A DNA stretch of 13,585 nt, taken from contig JAEUQE010000236.1 in the NCBI GenBank assembly GCA_016789785.1, positions 1-13,585 on the forward strand. The letters are read 5' to 3'. Positions 1 to 7,473 of the stretch are shown here, one piece after another. The DNA comes from Bryobacterales bacterium (GTDB lineage Bacteria > Acidobacteriota > Terriglobia > Bryobacterales > Bryobacteraceae). Made by a program: the position numbers and the translations under genes. The stretch's first letter is position 1. Each line of letters opens with the position of its first letter. The notes under the pieces are model-generated. The model made no database searches and was not told the DNA's origin. It worked only from the letters and a program-made list of their open reading frames with translations.

Positions 1-234
1 TTCAACACCGCGTTCTTCGTGGGGCCGGAAGAGGTGGTGGCCTCGGGCTATATGTGGGAGGAAAATCGCAAGCAATTGGCCTATAAGCCGCTGGTGATGG
101 TACAGCGCGAAGGCCGCGGCCAGGTGATCGCGTTCACGGCCGATCCGAACTTCCGCGCATTCATGGATGGGATGAACATCCTGTTTCTCAATGCGGTTCT
201 CCGAGGTCCTGCGCGTGCGCGTCCGGCGCCGTAG
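1..234 (+). CDS. C-terminal fragment of a probable zinc carboxypeptidase (peptidase M14 family)
   Basis: The reading frame is open from the first base and ends at TAG 232-234, so this is the last 77 codons of a gene that begins outside the window. The visible segment (motifs REGRGQVIAFTADPNFRAF and GMNILFLNAVLRGP) resembles the C-terminal domain that follows the catalytic domain in many exported M14 zinc carboxypeptidases of Acidobacteria and Bacteroidetes, where a G-x-G-R-V/Q-I-x-x-x-x-x-x-PNFRA motif is followed by a (T/M)N-x-LFLNA motif. The catalytic zinc-binding part is not in the window, so the assignment rests on this tail alone and no active-site residue can be checked. The protein would act outside the cytoplasm. 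It is convergent with rpsT, with a hairpin at 249-279 between the two. Confidence 0.55.
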   Translation, partial: FNTAFFVGPEEVVASGYMWEENRKQLAYKPLVMVQREGRGQVIAFTADPNFRAFMDGMNILFLNAVLRGPARARPAP

Positions 235-248
235 GCAGAAACAACAAA

Positions 249-279
249 CGAGACTCGAAGCAACAGGCTTCGAGTCTCG
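249..279 (-). terminator. Hairpin between the convergent peptidase and rpsT genes
   Basis: The 13-bp perfect inverted repeat CGAGACTCGAAGC (249-261) and GCTTCGAGTCTCG (267-279) encloses a 5-base loop. On the minus strand the stem is followed by the U-rich run TTTGTTGTTT, so it fits an intrinsic terminator for rpsT best, although it lies about 130 bp past the rpsT stop. On the plus strand there is no T tract, but the stem starts only 14 bp after the peptidase stop and may still protect that 3' end. Confidence 0.65.
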
Positions 280-406
280 CTTGCGATACGATTGAGATGT
301 CTTGGGAACGCCCCGATTAGAAGCACCCTGCCTGCCGGGCCTGCAACGGGACAGTCTCGTCTAACACGAGGCTCTGTTCCACGGGATCAGGATCCGGCGC
401 CAGGAA

Positions 407-673
407 TCAGGCGGCCAGCTTGGTGAGGCGGGCGGAGAGACGGGACTTGTAGCGGGCAGCGGTGTTCTTCTTGATGATTCCCCACTTTGCCGCGCGATCG
501 ATCAGCGAGAACGTGCCGGGAACGGCCTGCTTCGCTGCATCCATATCCTTCTTGTCCAACAGTCGGCGCATGGCACGGATCGTGTGACGCAGCCGCGACT
601 TGCGCATGCGATTCACGTCCGTCTTACGCTCGGTCATCCGCACACGTTTCAGTGCAGAAAAGGTATTTGCCAT
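407..673 (-). CDS. rpsT: 30S ribosomal protein S20 (bS20)
   Basis: This 88-residue, very basic protein binds 16S rRNA in the body of the small ribosomal subunit. The sequence has the family hallmarks: an MAN start followed by S-A-x-K-R, a helix rich in Arg/Lys, and the conserved C-terminal pattern [24 protein letters not shown] (residues about 57-80) with the usual NTAAR-x-KSRL signature. Length is normal for S20 (about 84-90). The start is ATG 671-673. No clear Shine-Dalgarno sequence precedes it. A sigma-70-type promoter at 713-741 would give a leader of only about 30 nt. The gene is monocistronic, flanked by the hairpin at 249-279 and a gene-free stretch upstream. In E. coli S20 represses its own translation; no such element is evident here. 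Confidence 0.95.
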   Translation of the reverse strand: MANTFSALKRVRMTERKTDVNRMRKSRLRHTIRAMRRLLDKKDMDAAKQAVPGTFSLIDRAAKWGIIKKNTAARYKSRLSARLTKLAA

Positions 674-712
674 TCGTGATACACCAGGAAAGCGAAAATT
701 GAGCTACTAGAT

Positions 713-741
713 AGGATAGCGAAACGGCCCCGCCACGTCAA
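713..741 (-). promoter_or_regulatory. Sigma-70-type promoter of rpsT
   Basis: On the minus strand TTGACG (741-736) and TATCCT (718-713) are separated by exactly 17 bp. Transcription would begin near 706, about 32 nt before the rpsT ATG. It is the best matched -35/-10 pair in the window and sits where a ribosomal protein gene needs a strong promoter. Confidence 0.65.
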
Positions 742-1037
742 CGCGCAAAACGGGTTCCGCATGAGGGTAACGCAGACTTCAGTCTGCCGCCTCGACAATC
801 GTGTATGCGCCCCTGCTCGTGGCCAGCGAATCACCCTGGCTGGATCCTGAGTGCTCCGCCACCGGTACTCTTCCGCGCGGCTCGCCAACCCCACTTTGAC
901 CGCGCACTTCGTTCACCTCGACCTGCACCGAGATGAGTCTTGGTCTCGGCGCGGCAGGCGTAAGCTTAGCGCCCAGCAAGGTGTACGGCGCCAAAAGCAG
1001 AAGTGAAAAGTTTTCGGGCTAACCACCAACGCCAGTG
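742..1037. other. Gene-free stretch between rpsT and the 2-oxoglutarate dehydrogenase gene
   Basis: I see no convincing gene here. It contains a short palindrome at 772-787, a 6-bp stem with a 10-base loop at 928-949 (CCGAGA and TCTCGG), and a bulged palindrome around TAAGCTTA at 957-973. None is followed by a T tract on the minus strand, so no clear intrinsic terminator for the 2-oxoglutarate dehydrogenase gene was found. A 71-codon TTG-started frame runs through on the minus strand, but it has no ribosome binding site and ends inside the palindrome. Confidence 0.5.
772..787. repeat. REP-like palindrome GCAGACT-TC-AGTCTGC
   Basis: Seven-base perfect arms (772-778 and 781-787) surround a two-base centre. 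It lies about 30 bp upstream of the rpsT -35 box, in intergenic DNA with no gene to explain it. Short palindromes of this kind with a CTTCAG or CTGAAG core are often dispersed in large bacterial genomes. Only one copy lies in this window, so the repeat nature is an inference. Confidence 0.4.
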
Positions 1038-4000
1038 CTACTTCGCGGCTTTCTGCCGGACACTGCGCTTCCGCACCACCGGCGCGAAGGCAAAGGCGTT
1101 CTCCACGACATCGGCCTGTTCCTGAGCGTGACGCTTGCTCGAACCGGTCGCGGGGCTCGCACTCTCCGGCCGCCCCACGTAGCGAATGCGGCGCTTGTGG
1201 TCGAGAAGCGGATCGAACTGCTCTTGAACGAAACGCCACGCGCCATTGTTCTTCGGCTCTTCCTGGACCCAGAAGACTTCGGTGTTCGAGCCATAGTGTC
1301 CGAGGGTAGCCTGCACTTCAGCCAGTGGGAACGGGTAGAGTTGCTCCAGACGAGCGATCGCGACATGCGCCGCCTTGCGCTCCTCACGCGCCGCCACCAA
1401 TTCCCAATAGATCTTGCCGCTGCAGAAAAGAAGGCGAGTGATCTGGCTTGCCGGCACATCGCTCTGATCCTCAATCACCTCCTGGAACGTGCCGGTGGTG
1501 AGATCCTGGTTCGTCGAAACTGCGCGGGGATGCCGCAGCATGCTCTTCGGTGTGAATAGGATCAGGGGCTTGCGCACCCCTCGGCGATCGGATCCGCCGC
1601 GCATCTGGCGCCGCAGAAGGTGGAAGTATTGCGCGGGCGTGGAACAGTTAGCGACCTGCATGTTGTTTTCCGCGCAGAGCTGCAGGAAACGCTCGATTCG
1701 TGCGCTCGAGTGCTCCGGTCCTTGACCCTCATAGCCGTGCGGCAGCAGCAGCACCAGGCCGATCGGCTGCCCCCATTTCGATTCGGCCGCCGCAATGAAC
1801 TGGTCAATCATGATCTGGGCGCCATTCACGAAGTCGCCGAACTGGCCCTCCCACATCACCAGCGCCAGAGGATCGCCGATCGTGTAGCCGAACTCGAAGC
1901 CCATCACGGCGTATTCGCTCAGAGAACTGTCGATCACATCGAAGGTCGCCTGGGCCGGATCCAGATTGCGCATCGGCACGTACTGGCCACCGGTCTCGAA
2001 ATCGTAGAGCTCCAGATGCCGCTGGCTGAAGGTGCCGCGCGCACTGTCCTGCCCGCTCAGCCGCACCGGGGTTCCTTCCAGCAACAGGCTTCCGAACGCG
2101 ATGGCCTCGGCTGTGGCCCAATCCATTGGCGCGCCTTTCAGCACTTCCTTGCGCTTCTCCAGGAAATTGCGCAGTTTCGGGTGCAGATGAAAGCCTTCCG
2201 GAAGCGTGGTGATGCCGACAATCACCCGCTCCACCGTGTTCTGATCGATCGCCGTGCGGGCGCAGAAATCACCATCGGTCTCCGGCAGAACCGCACTGAT
2301 GTCCTGGACCTCGAACTCCTCACCCTTCTTCTGAGCCTGATCGAACGCATCCCCAAGATACTTCTGGAAACGCTTGGACATCTCGCTGAATTCGTCCGGC
2401 GTCACCACCTTCTCGCGAATCAGGCGATCGGCATAGATCTTGATCACCGAGGGCTGCTGGCGGATCTTGCGATACATGATCGGCTGCGTGTAGCTGGGGT
2501 CGTCGCCCTCATTGTGACCATGGCGCCGGTAGCAGAACATGTCGATCACCACGTCCTTCTTGAAGGTCTGGCGGTATTCAAAGGCAAGCTGCGCCACCCG
2601 CACACAGGCTTCCGGATCATCCCCGTTGACGTGGAAGATCGGCGCCTGCACGGTGCGCGCCACGTCGGTACAGTAGGTGGCCGAACGTGACTCGTAGGGG
2701 TTTGTCGTGAAGCCGATCTGGTTGTTGACAATGAGGTGGATGGTGCCGCCCGTGGTGTAGCCTTCCAGTTGCGACATGTTCAGCGTTTCCGCCACCACAC
2801 CTTGTCCCGCGAAAGCCGCGTCGCCGTGCACCAGCACAGGAATCACCCGTTCGCGCTTGGTATCGCCCAACCGGTCCTGCTTGGGACGCGCGATTCCAAT
2901 CACCACCGGATCCACAGCTTCCAAGTGGCTGGGATTCGGCGAGACCGACACCTTCAACTCGTTACCTCGCGGTGAACGATGCACACCCTTCGCGCCGAGA
3001 TGATACTTCACGTCGCCCGAACCTTGGGTGCTATCCGGATCCAACTCCCCTTCGAACGCCGAGAAGACCTGCCCCACCGGCTTGCCGATCAGATTCACCA
3101 GCACTGTCAGGCGGCCGCGGTGCGCCATCCCCATCACCACTTCATCCACATTGGTATCGGCGGCATTATCGAGGATGGTGCCGAGAATCGGGATGGCCGA
3201 CTCCGAGCCTTCCAACGCGAACCTCTTCTGGCCAACGAAGCGCGAATGCAGAAAATGCTCAAAGCCCTCCGCTTCGATCACCATTTGCAGAATACGCTTG
3301 CGTGTCTCAGGATCGAGCGGCCACGAATTCGCCTGCGGCTCCATCCGCCGCTGAAGCCAGCGCTTCTGCTCCGGATGCTGAATGTTCATGTACTCGCATC
3401 CGATCTTGCCGCAGTAAGTGTTGCGCACGGTCTCCAGGATCTCGCGCAAGGTCGCGACCTTCTGGCTGTCTTCGTTCGAGAACGGACCGAGATTGCCGGT
3501 AAGAAAATCGCGGTCAAGATCCCAGATGGTGAGCCCGTATGTGGCGGGATCAAGTTCGGCGTGATACTGCGGTTCGGACCCGAGTGGATCGAAGTCGGCG
3601 ATCAGGTGGCCGCGCACGCGATAGGCGTTGATCAGTTGCAGCACCGCGGCCTGCTTGGCGACTTCCTCGGAGTGCGGGCCCACCGCGCCCCAGGGCATCG
3701 TCTGCCGGTCAGGCTGCCATTTTACTGGATGGTAGGGAAGGCGGAGGTCGGCGAAGATCGACTCGTAGAAATCGTGCTCGCCCTGCAGAAGCTCTTGAAG
3801 ATATCCGAGGAATGCACCGGATTCCGCGCCCTGGATGATGCGATGGTCGTAGGTGCACGATACGGACATCACCTTGCTGATCCCGATCATGGAGCGGACG
3901 CTGTGGGAAACGCCGGAGTACTCCGGTGGATAGTCGATCGCACCTGTGGCGATGATGGCTCCCTGTCCGGCCATGAGACGCGGCATCGAACTGATGGTGC

Positions 4001-4697
4001 CGACGGTACCCGGATTCGTCAGCGAGATGGTGGTGCCCTGAAAATCGGCAGGCGTGAGTTTATTGGTGCGCGCACGCGCCACCAGATCGTCGAACGCCTG
4101 CATATAGTCATGGAAGTTGAGCGCGCCGGCGTTCTTGATGTTCGGCACAACCAGGGACCTTCCGCCGTCCTTGCCAGCCACGTCAACGGCGATTCCGATA
4201 TTGATCTCGTGCCGCACGAAACGGTGCGGTTCGCCGTTCACATCCCCGTAGGCGTTGTTGATCCCGGGATGCTTGCCGAGCGCCTTCACAATGGCCCAGG
4301 CAACCAGATTCGTGTAAGAGATCTTGCTCTTGCCGGAAAGGGTGCGGTGCTGATTCAGAATCCGGCGGTTCTCATCGATCACCTTCACCGGGATCACGCG
4401 CTGGGAAGACGCTACGGGGATCGACAGGGATTGCTCCATGTTGATCGCAATCTTTGCCGCCGCTCCGCGCAACGTAACGGGATCCCCGGATGGGGCGGGC
4501 AGCGGAGCGCCATTCACGGGCCTGGGCGCGTATGCCGGAGCGTGCGTGGAACCGTTCGCTTGGCCATTTGGCTGGCGCGTCCGGAACACGTCGCCCCAAC
4601 TCTCGTCGACGGCGCGACGGTCGTGGAGGTACTCCGTGTAGAGTTCGTCTTCAAACCAACTATTGACAGAGATCGGCGAATCGGGTTCTTTCGACAT
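1038..4697 (-). CDS. kgd: Fused 2-oxoglutarate dehydrogenase E1/E2 (KGD-type multifunctional 2-oxoglutarate enzyme)
   Basis: This 1219-residue cytoplasmic enzyme belongs to the TCA cycle. The thiamine-diphosphate E1 part decarboxylates 2-oxoglutarate and the E2-like part transfers the succinyl group to CoA. Layout from residue 1: an E1-type N-terminal segment (about 10-40, ELYTEYLHDRRAVDESWGDVF); a Pro/Ala-rich linker (about 45-75); an acyltransferase domain (about 80-305) with the active-site motif DHRIIQG at 284-290; and the E1 domain (about 340-1210) with MGMAHRGRL at 522-530, thiamine-diphosphate motifs GDAAFAGQG at 625-633 and NNQIG at 658-662, and HGYEGQGPEHSSAR further on. Architecture and length match mycobacterial Kgd and corynebacterial OdhA. 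There is no lipoyl domain, so a separate lipoyl-bearing E2 and an E3 must be encoded elsewhere. The frame is open 46 codons further upstream, but the ATG at 4695-4697 starts the family's normal N terminus. The N-terminal extension is unlike any domain and is left out. Confidence 0.93.
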   Translation of the reverse strand: MSKEPDSPISVNSWFEDELYTEYLHDRRAVDESWGDVFRTRQPNGQANGSTHAPAYAPRPVNGAPLPAPSGDPVTLRGAAAKIAINMEQSLSIPVASSQRVIPVKVIDENRRILNQHRTLSGKSKISYTNLVAWAIVKALGKHPGINNAYGDVNGEPHRFVRHEINIGIAVDVAGKDGGRSLVVPNIKNAGALNFHDYMQAFDDLVARARTNKLTPADFQGTTISLTNPGTVGTISSMPRLMAGQGAIIATGAIDYPPEYSGVSHSVRSMIGISKVMSVSCTYDHRIIQGAESGAFLGYLQELLQGEHDFYESIFADLRLPYHPVKWQPDRQTMPWGAVGPHSEEVAKQAAVLQLINAYRVRGHLIADFDPLGSEPQYHAELDPATYGLTIWDLDRDFLTGNLGPFSNEDSQKVATLREILETVRNTYCGKIGCEYMNIQHPEQKRWLQRRMEPQANSWPLDPETRKRILQMVIEAEGFEHFLHSRFVGQKRFALEGSESAIPILGTILDNAADTNVDEVVMGMAHRGRLTVLVNLIGKPVGQVFSAFEGELDPDSTQGSGDVKYHLGAKGVHRSPRGNELKVSVSPNPSHLEAVDPVVIGIARPKQDRLGDTKRERVIPVLVHGDAAFAGQGVVAETLNMSQLEGYTTGGTIHLIVNNQIGFTTNPYESRSATYCTDVARTVQAPIFHVNGDDPEACVRVAQLAFEYRQTFKKDVVIDMFCYRRHGHNEGDDPSYTQPIMYRKIRQQPSVIKIYADRLIREKVVTPDEFSEMSKRFQKYLGDAFDQAQKKGEEFEVQDISAVLPETDGDFCARTAIDQNTVERVIVGITTLPEGFHLHPKLRNFLEKRKEVLKGAPMDWATAEAIAFGSLLLEGTPVRLSGQDSARGTFSQRHLELYDFETGGQYVPMRNLDPAQATFDVIDSSLSEYAVMGFEFGYTIGDPLALVMWEGQFGDFVNGAQIMIDQFIAAAESKWGQPIGLVLLLPHGYEGQGPEHSSARIERFLQLCAENNMQVANCSTPAQYFHLLRRQMRGGSDRRGVRKPLILFTPKSMLRHPRAVSTNQDLTTGTFQEVIEDQSDVPASQITRLLFCSGKIYWELVAAREERKAAHVAIARLEQLYPFPLAEVQATLGHYGSNTEVFWVQEEPKNNGAWRFVQEQFDPLLDHKRRIRYVGRPESASPATGSSKRHAQEQADVVENAFAFAPVVRKRSVRQKAAK

Positions 4698-4763
4698 GAT
4701 TACTTCGTGGTTTTTCGGTGGATCGAGAGATCGGAGGGGATGATGCGGACTTACCCCGCTTTC

Positions 4764-4794
4764 ATCATAACTTGATCGAAGCAGCGGTACGCAA
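4764..4794 (-). promoter_or_regulatory. Possible promoter of the fused 2-oxoglutarate dehydrogenase gene
   Basis: On the minus strand TTGCGT (4794-4789) and TATGAT (4769-4764) lie 19 bp apart, with an expected start about 60 nt before the ATG. The -10 is good (5 of 6) but the -35 is poor and the spacing is long. It lies inside the gap bounded upstream by the hairpin at 4836-4855, where a promoter is needed. Confidence 0.3.
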
Positions 4795-4835
4795 CGTGGT
4801 GGGCGGGATTGACGCGCGAATGAGAACAAAACCAC

Positions 4836-4855
4836 GATCCAGCCGGGGCCGGATC
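4836..4855 (-). terminator. Probable terminator of the zinc-ribbon orphan gene
   Basis: GATCCAGCC and GGCCGGATC form a GC-rich stem with one mismatch and a tight loop. On the minus strand it is followed after four bases by TTTTGTTCT. It begins 27 bp past the stop of the small gene and would separate it from the 2-oxoglutarate dehydrogenase gene. Confidence 0.45.
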
Positions 4856-4881
4856 TCGATGGCCAATGTTCACAAGCGGCA

Positions 4882-5136
4882 CTACATCAGGCAATCCAGC
4901 AGGCTCATCTGCCGCCGGTCGTGAAGTGGATGCGGCTTTTCGGAGGCATCGTCTTCCTTGAGCGCGCCGAAGCGCCGGATCAGACCATTCAGCTTAAGCG
5001 ACGTCTCCCAAATCTCAAACAGCATTTCGCAGCGCGGGCAGCCGCCCTTGATCGCGCCTCTGCCGTCGATTGCCGGATTGAAGCGCTTGTGCCTTGAGCA
5101 ACGGCCCGCGAATCTTCCAGTGCGGAGTTTCAGCAC
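4882..5136 (-). CDS. Small zinc-ribbon-like protein of unknown function
   Basis: I do not recognise this 84-residue protein. It has a C-x2-H...C-x2-C arrangement (C13, H16, C33, C36; motifs RCSRH and GGCPRCEM), which fits a single structural zinc site. A likely helix follows (about 37-58, LFEIWETSLKLNGLIRRFGAL), and the tail is charged and ends in a hydrophobic SLLDCLM. No signal peptide or membrane segment is seen, so it is probably cytoplasmic. The start is GTG 5134-5136, the only usable start between the upstream stop and the first cysteine. GAGGA abuts the GTG with no spacing, which is too close for a normal ribosome site, while TACAAT lies six bases upstream, so a leaderless start is possible. 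The conserved-looking metal ligands and its own terminator argue that it is a real gene. Function is not inferred. Confidence 0.6.
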   Translation of the reverse strand: MLKLRTGRFAGRCSRHKRFNPAIDGRGAIKGGCPRCEMLFEIWETSLKLNGLIRRFGALKEDDASEKPHPLHDRRQMSLLDCLM

Positions 5137-5168
5137 TCCTCGATTGTAGTCTTAGTGCGTGGGAAAGA

Positions 5169-5192
5169 AAACATTTCCTGTGCAAAATGTTT
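5169..5192 (-). terminator. AT-rich hairpin after the M56 peptidase gene
   Basis: AAACATTT (5169-5176) and AAATGTTT (5185-5192) are perfect 8-base arms around an 8-base loop. On the minus strand the stem is followed by TCTTTCC, and it begins 4 bp after the M56 stop. The position is ideal for a terminator, but the stem is AT-rich and therefore weak, and it is unusual in such GC-rich DNA. Confidence 0.4.
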
Positions 5193-5196
5193 GGGG

Positions 5197-6981
5197 CTAC
5201 TTCACGGGCTTCGCCTTGCCTCGCGACACAGCGTCGCCGATCACGGCGTTCGTTAGCCCTTCCATGTGCCGTGCTTGAGAAGCAGCCTCATGCGCGGCCG
5301 CGCTTTCCTGGTGGGCGCGTTCCAACTCCCGCGCGCTCTTCTGAAGTTCGGCCAGGGCCTGCTGAAGAGCCTTCTGAGCCTGCTGATAGGTTTCCCCAAG
5401 CTGTTCCGAGGAGAACTTCTGCTGCAGAGCCGCCACTTCCGCCTGCGCCTTCCGCATCGCTTCCTGGTATTCCGGCAGCCTCTGCTGATACTCCTTCCTG
5501 CTTCGGGCCAACTCCTTCTGCTGCCGCCGCATGGCCACCTGAAGAGCGCCGAACTGCTCGTTGCTGTCCAGCAGTTCGCGGATCGTTTCGGGATCTTCAA
5601 TCAGATACTCCTTGCCATCGCGCTCGATCCAGATGTAGTCGCCGGAGATCTGCCCGCGGAACGACGCGGCCCGCTCCTGATCGGACCGGCTGGCCCGTGA
5701 TATCGGCGGACCGCTCTTCGTCACGACGACCCATCGGTCGCCGGTCGCCGCCGGCGGCGGGGGCGGCGGAGGCGGTGGTGCGATCCGTCCGAGCGACCGT
5801 GGGCGCGACGCTGCGGGAGGCGGGGCCAGTGGAGCAGGACGGATCGTGGAACCGGGCACACCAGCAGGTAGCGGTGCGGGGGGAGCGAGTGGCGCCGCTG
5901 CTGGAGATCGCGCTGGCACCGGAGCCGGCGCGGCCCGGGGTGCAGGGGCAGCCTTCGCCGCAGGCGGATCCGGAGGCGCAGCGGGCGCCGGCGGGGCTGG
6001 TTGGGCAAACGTCACGGTCGCCGTCAGCAGGGCGACGGAAATCGCGGCCGCGCCCAACAAGAGCAGCGACACGCGCGAGATCTTCATGGCCAGCGGACCC
6101 CTCAAATCGAGAATCCGCTCAATCCGATTACCGAAGGAACTAGCATTCGCCATAGCGATGGAACTCCATAAGATACGGTTGCGATTGGTGCGGACTCTCA
6201 CGAAGCCGACGAGAACTTCCGCATAGTAGAAGCGATCCGGAAACTGCCCGAGCACACGGTCATCGGCGGCCTGTTCCGAGAGCTCGGCAAGCCTGCGCGT
6301 GAGCCACCAACTCATCGGGTTGAGCCAGAACAGACACTCGTGGATCTGTGCCAGTAACTGCCGGAGATAATCGCGTTGCACGATGTGCGCCGATTCGTGA
6401 AGCAGCACGGCATCCAGCTTCCGGGCATCCCACGATCGCCAGTTAGCCGGCAAGAGGATCACCGGATTCCAGTGGCCCAAAGTCACAGGGACAGCCACGG
6501 CATCCGACTCCCGCGTCTCCACTGCCCTCGAGTTTGCCGGCGCCATCTCGGGCAGCAGACGTGCCGTCCGCCGCAAATGCCATCCCGCCGCCAAGCCAGC
6601 AAGTAGCCGCAGCAGCAGCACTGCGGCGCCCCCCAGATACACCGCGCCTGCGAGCGAAGTCCAGTCGAACGAGGGGTCAGGGGCTGCGCCGCTCCGGATC
6701 GGTGCGGGAAGGTCACTTTCAACGGGAGCCGCTTCCGGTAAGTCGAGTGCAACAGCCTGTTCCACTTGGCGCTGAACCGGCGCGACCACCTCGATAGACG
6801 GCAGGACCTCACGGATCCACGGCATCCCAAGGCCGAAGAGCACCACTGCCGTGAGCCATGCCGATCGAAACGCCGCGGATCGAATTCTCAGCAAAGCGAG
6901 TAGCATCATCACCACGGCTGCGAAGACGGTGGTCCGAACCGTCGCTTCGAGAAGTTGCCAGGCCAGAGCATTCGCTGTCAT
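5197..6981 (-). CDS. BlaR1-like M56 membrane metallopeptidase with proline-rich and coiled-coil tail
   Basis: This 594-residue inner-membrane zinc protease would, by family analogy, sense an envelope signal and cause inactivation of the partner BlaI repressor. Hydrophobic segments lie at about 15-33, 39-56, 108-134 and 303-326. The M56 zinc motif HESAH is at 195-199, and ELSEQAADD (232-241) supplies the likely third ligand E236. After the last membrane helix comes a long Ala/Pro-rich stretch (about 327-412, with a run of nine prolines), then a small segment with GDYIWIERDGKEYLIEDPE (about 447-465), then a Gln/Glu/Lys-rich predicted coiled coil (about 474-565). There is no penicillin-binding transpeptidase-like sensor domain as in BlaR1/MecR1, so a beta-lactam signal should not be assumed. 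The start ATG overlaps the blaI stop as ATGA, which indicates translational coupling. Similar BlaI/M56 pairs are common in Acidobacteria. Confidence 0.85.
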   Translation of the reverse strand: MTANALAWQLLEATVRTTVFAAVVMMLLALLRIRSAAFRSAWLTAVVLFGLGMPWIREVLPSIEVVAPVQRQVEQAVALDLPEAAPVESDLPAPIRSGAAPDPSFDWTSLAGAVYLGGAAVLLLRLLAGLAAGWHLRRTARLLPEMAPANSRAVETRESDAVAVPVTLGHWNPVILLPANWRSWDARKLDAVLLHESAHIVQRDYLRQLLAQIHECLFWLNPMSWWLTRRLAELSEQAADDRVLGQFPDRFYYAEVLVGFVRVRTNRNRILWSSIAMANASSFGNRIERILDLRGPLAMKISRVSLLLLGAAAISVALLTATVTFAQPAPPAPAAPPDPPAAKAAPAPRAAPAPVPARSPAAAPLAPPAPLPAGVPGSTIRPAPLAPPPAASRPRSLGRIAPPPPPPPPPAATGDRWVVVTKSGPPISRASRSDQERAASFRGQISGDYIWIERDGKEYLIEDPETIRELLDSNEQFGALQVAMRRQQKELARSRKEYQQRLPEYQEAMRKAQAEVAALQQKFSSEQLGETYQQAQKALQQALAELQKSARELERAHQESAAAHEAASQARHMEGLTNAVIGDAVSRGKAKPVK

Positions 6982-7379
6982 CTTCCGCCCTCCGGTTTCG
7001 CCTTCCTTGCCGCTTCAATGCGCCGTGCCAGCCGCTCAATCTCATCCTCGCCCAGCATCTCGCTGTCCACCATGCCAATCAGCAACTTCTCCACGCTTCC
7101 TCCGCAGAACTTCTCCGCAATCTGACGGACGGCCCGGGCGGCGAAGTGTTGGGCGGGCGCCACCGGACGGTAGACATAGGTCCGCCCGTCCACCGTGTGC
7201 TCCAACAGTCCCTTTTCCTCCAGCCTTCGCAAGACCGTGCGGATGGTGGAATCCTTCAGCGGCCGCTCCGGCAGTAGCGCCTCTCTGCATTGCTCGGCCG
7301 ACGCGGAACCCATGGCCCATACGTGCTGCATCAACAGTTGCTCCAGTTCACCGAGATCCGGGGTGTCTGGCTGTTCCAT
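6978..7379 (-). CDS. BlaI/MecI/CopY family transcriptional repressor
   Basis: This 133-residue winged-helix repressor is expected to bind its own promoter as a dimer and to be released when the linked M56 protease causes its cleavage. Residues about 7-75 are the DNA-binding domain (LGELEQLLMQHVWAMGSASAEQCREAL, then LKDSTIRTVLRRLEEKGLLEH and a wing with GRTYVYRPV). Residues about 90-133 form the dimerisation region, with the family pattern KFCGGSVEKLL and ML-x-EDEIERLARRI. Length is normal for the family. Three in-frame starts exist. I chose ATG 7377-7379, because the ATG at 7407-7409 lacks a ribosome site and the furthest one (7449-7451) adds a tail unlike the family. A TATAAC hexamer lies six bases before the chosen ATG, so the message may be leaderless; AGGA 12 nt upstream is the alternative signal. 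Confidence 0.88.
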   Translation of the reverse strand: MEQPDTPDLGELEQLLMQHVWAMGSASAEQCREALLPERPLKDSTIRTVLRRLEEKGLLEHTVDGRTYVYRPVAPAQHFAARAVRQIAEKFCGGSVEKLLIGMVDSEMLGEDEIERLARRIEAARKAKPEGGR

Positions 7380-7385
7380 GGGAGC

Positions 7386-7420
7386 GTTATATCCTGTAGC
7401 GCTATTCATTGTAACGTTAC
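7386..7420 (-). promoter_or_regulatory. Candidate blaI promoter and BlaI operator
   Basis: Two palindromes lie directly upstream of the repressor gene: TAGCGCTA (7397-7404) and GTAACGTTAC (7411-7420). On the minus strand TTACAA (7414-7409) and TATAAC (7391-7386) are 17 bp apart and overlap the palindromes, so a dimer bound there would block transcription. The known BlaI/MecI operator contains TACA and TGTA half-sites; TACA and TGTA words occur here but not as the classical palindrome. Assignment as the operator is inference from position. Confidence 0.4.
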
Positions 7421-7473
7421 GATTTGTAGCACATCTGCCAGGCAAAGGCAAGCGTAGAATCGTGTGGGACGGC

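Noticed and set aside
779..994. 71-codon minus-strand frame in the gap upstream of rpsT
   Set aside because: TTG start with no ribosome site, no recognisable motif, and its end falls inside the palindrome at 772-787. More likely chance in GC-rich DNA.
2979..4775. 598-codon open frame on the plus strand opposite the 2-oxoglutarate dehydrogenase gene
   Set aside because: It lies fully antisense to a gene with clear family motifs. It shows no domain, and its composition (many His, Arg, Leu) is what the complement of GC-rich coding DNA gives.
4698..4835. 46-codon N-terminal extension of the 2-oxoglutarate dehydrogenase frame
   Set aside because: The residues do not resemble the family, while the ATG at 4695-4697 begins the normal N terminus. 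A probable -10 box (4764-4769) lies within the extension.
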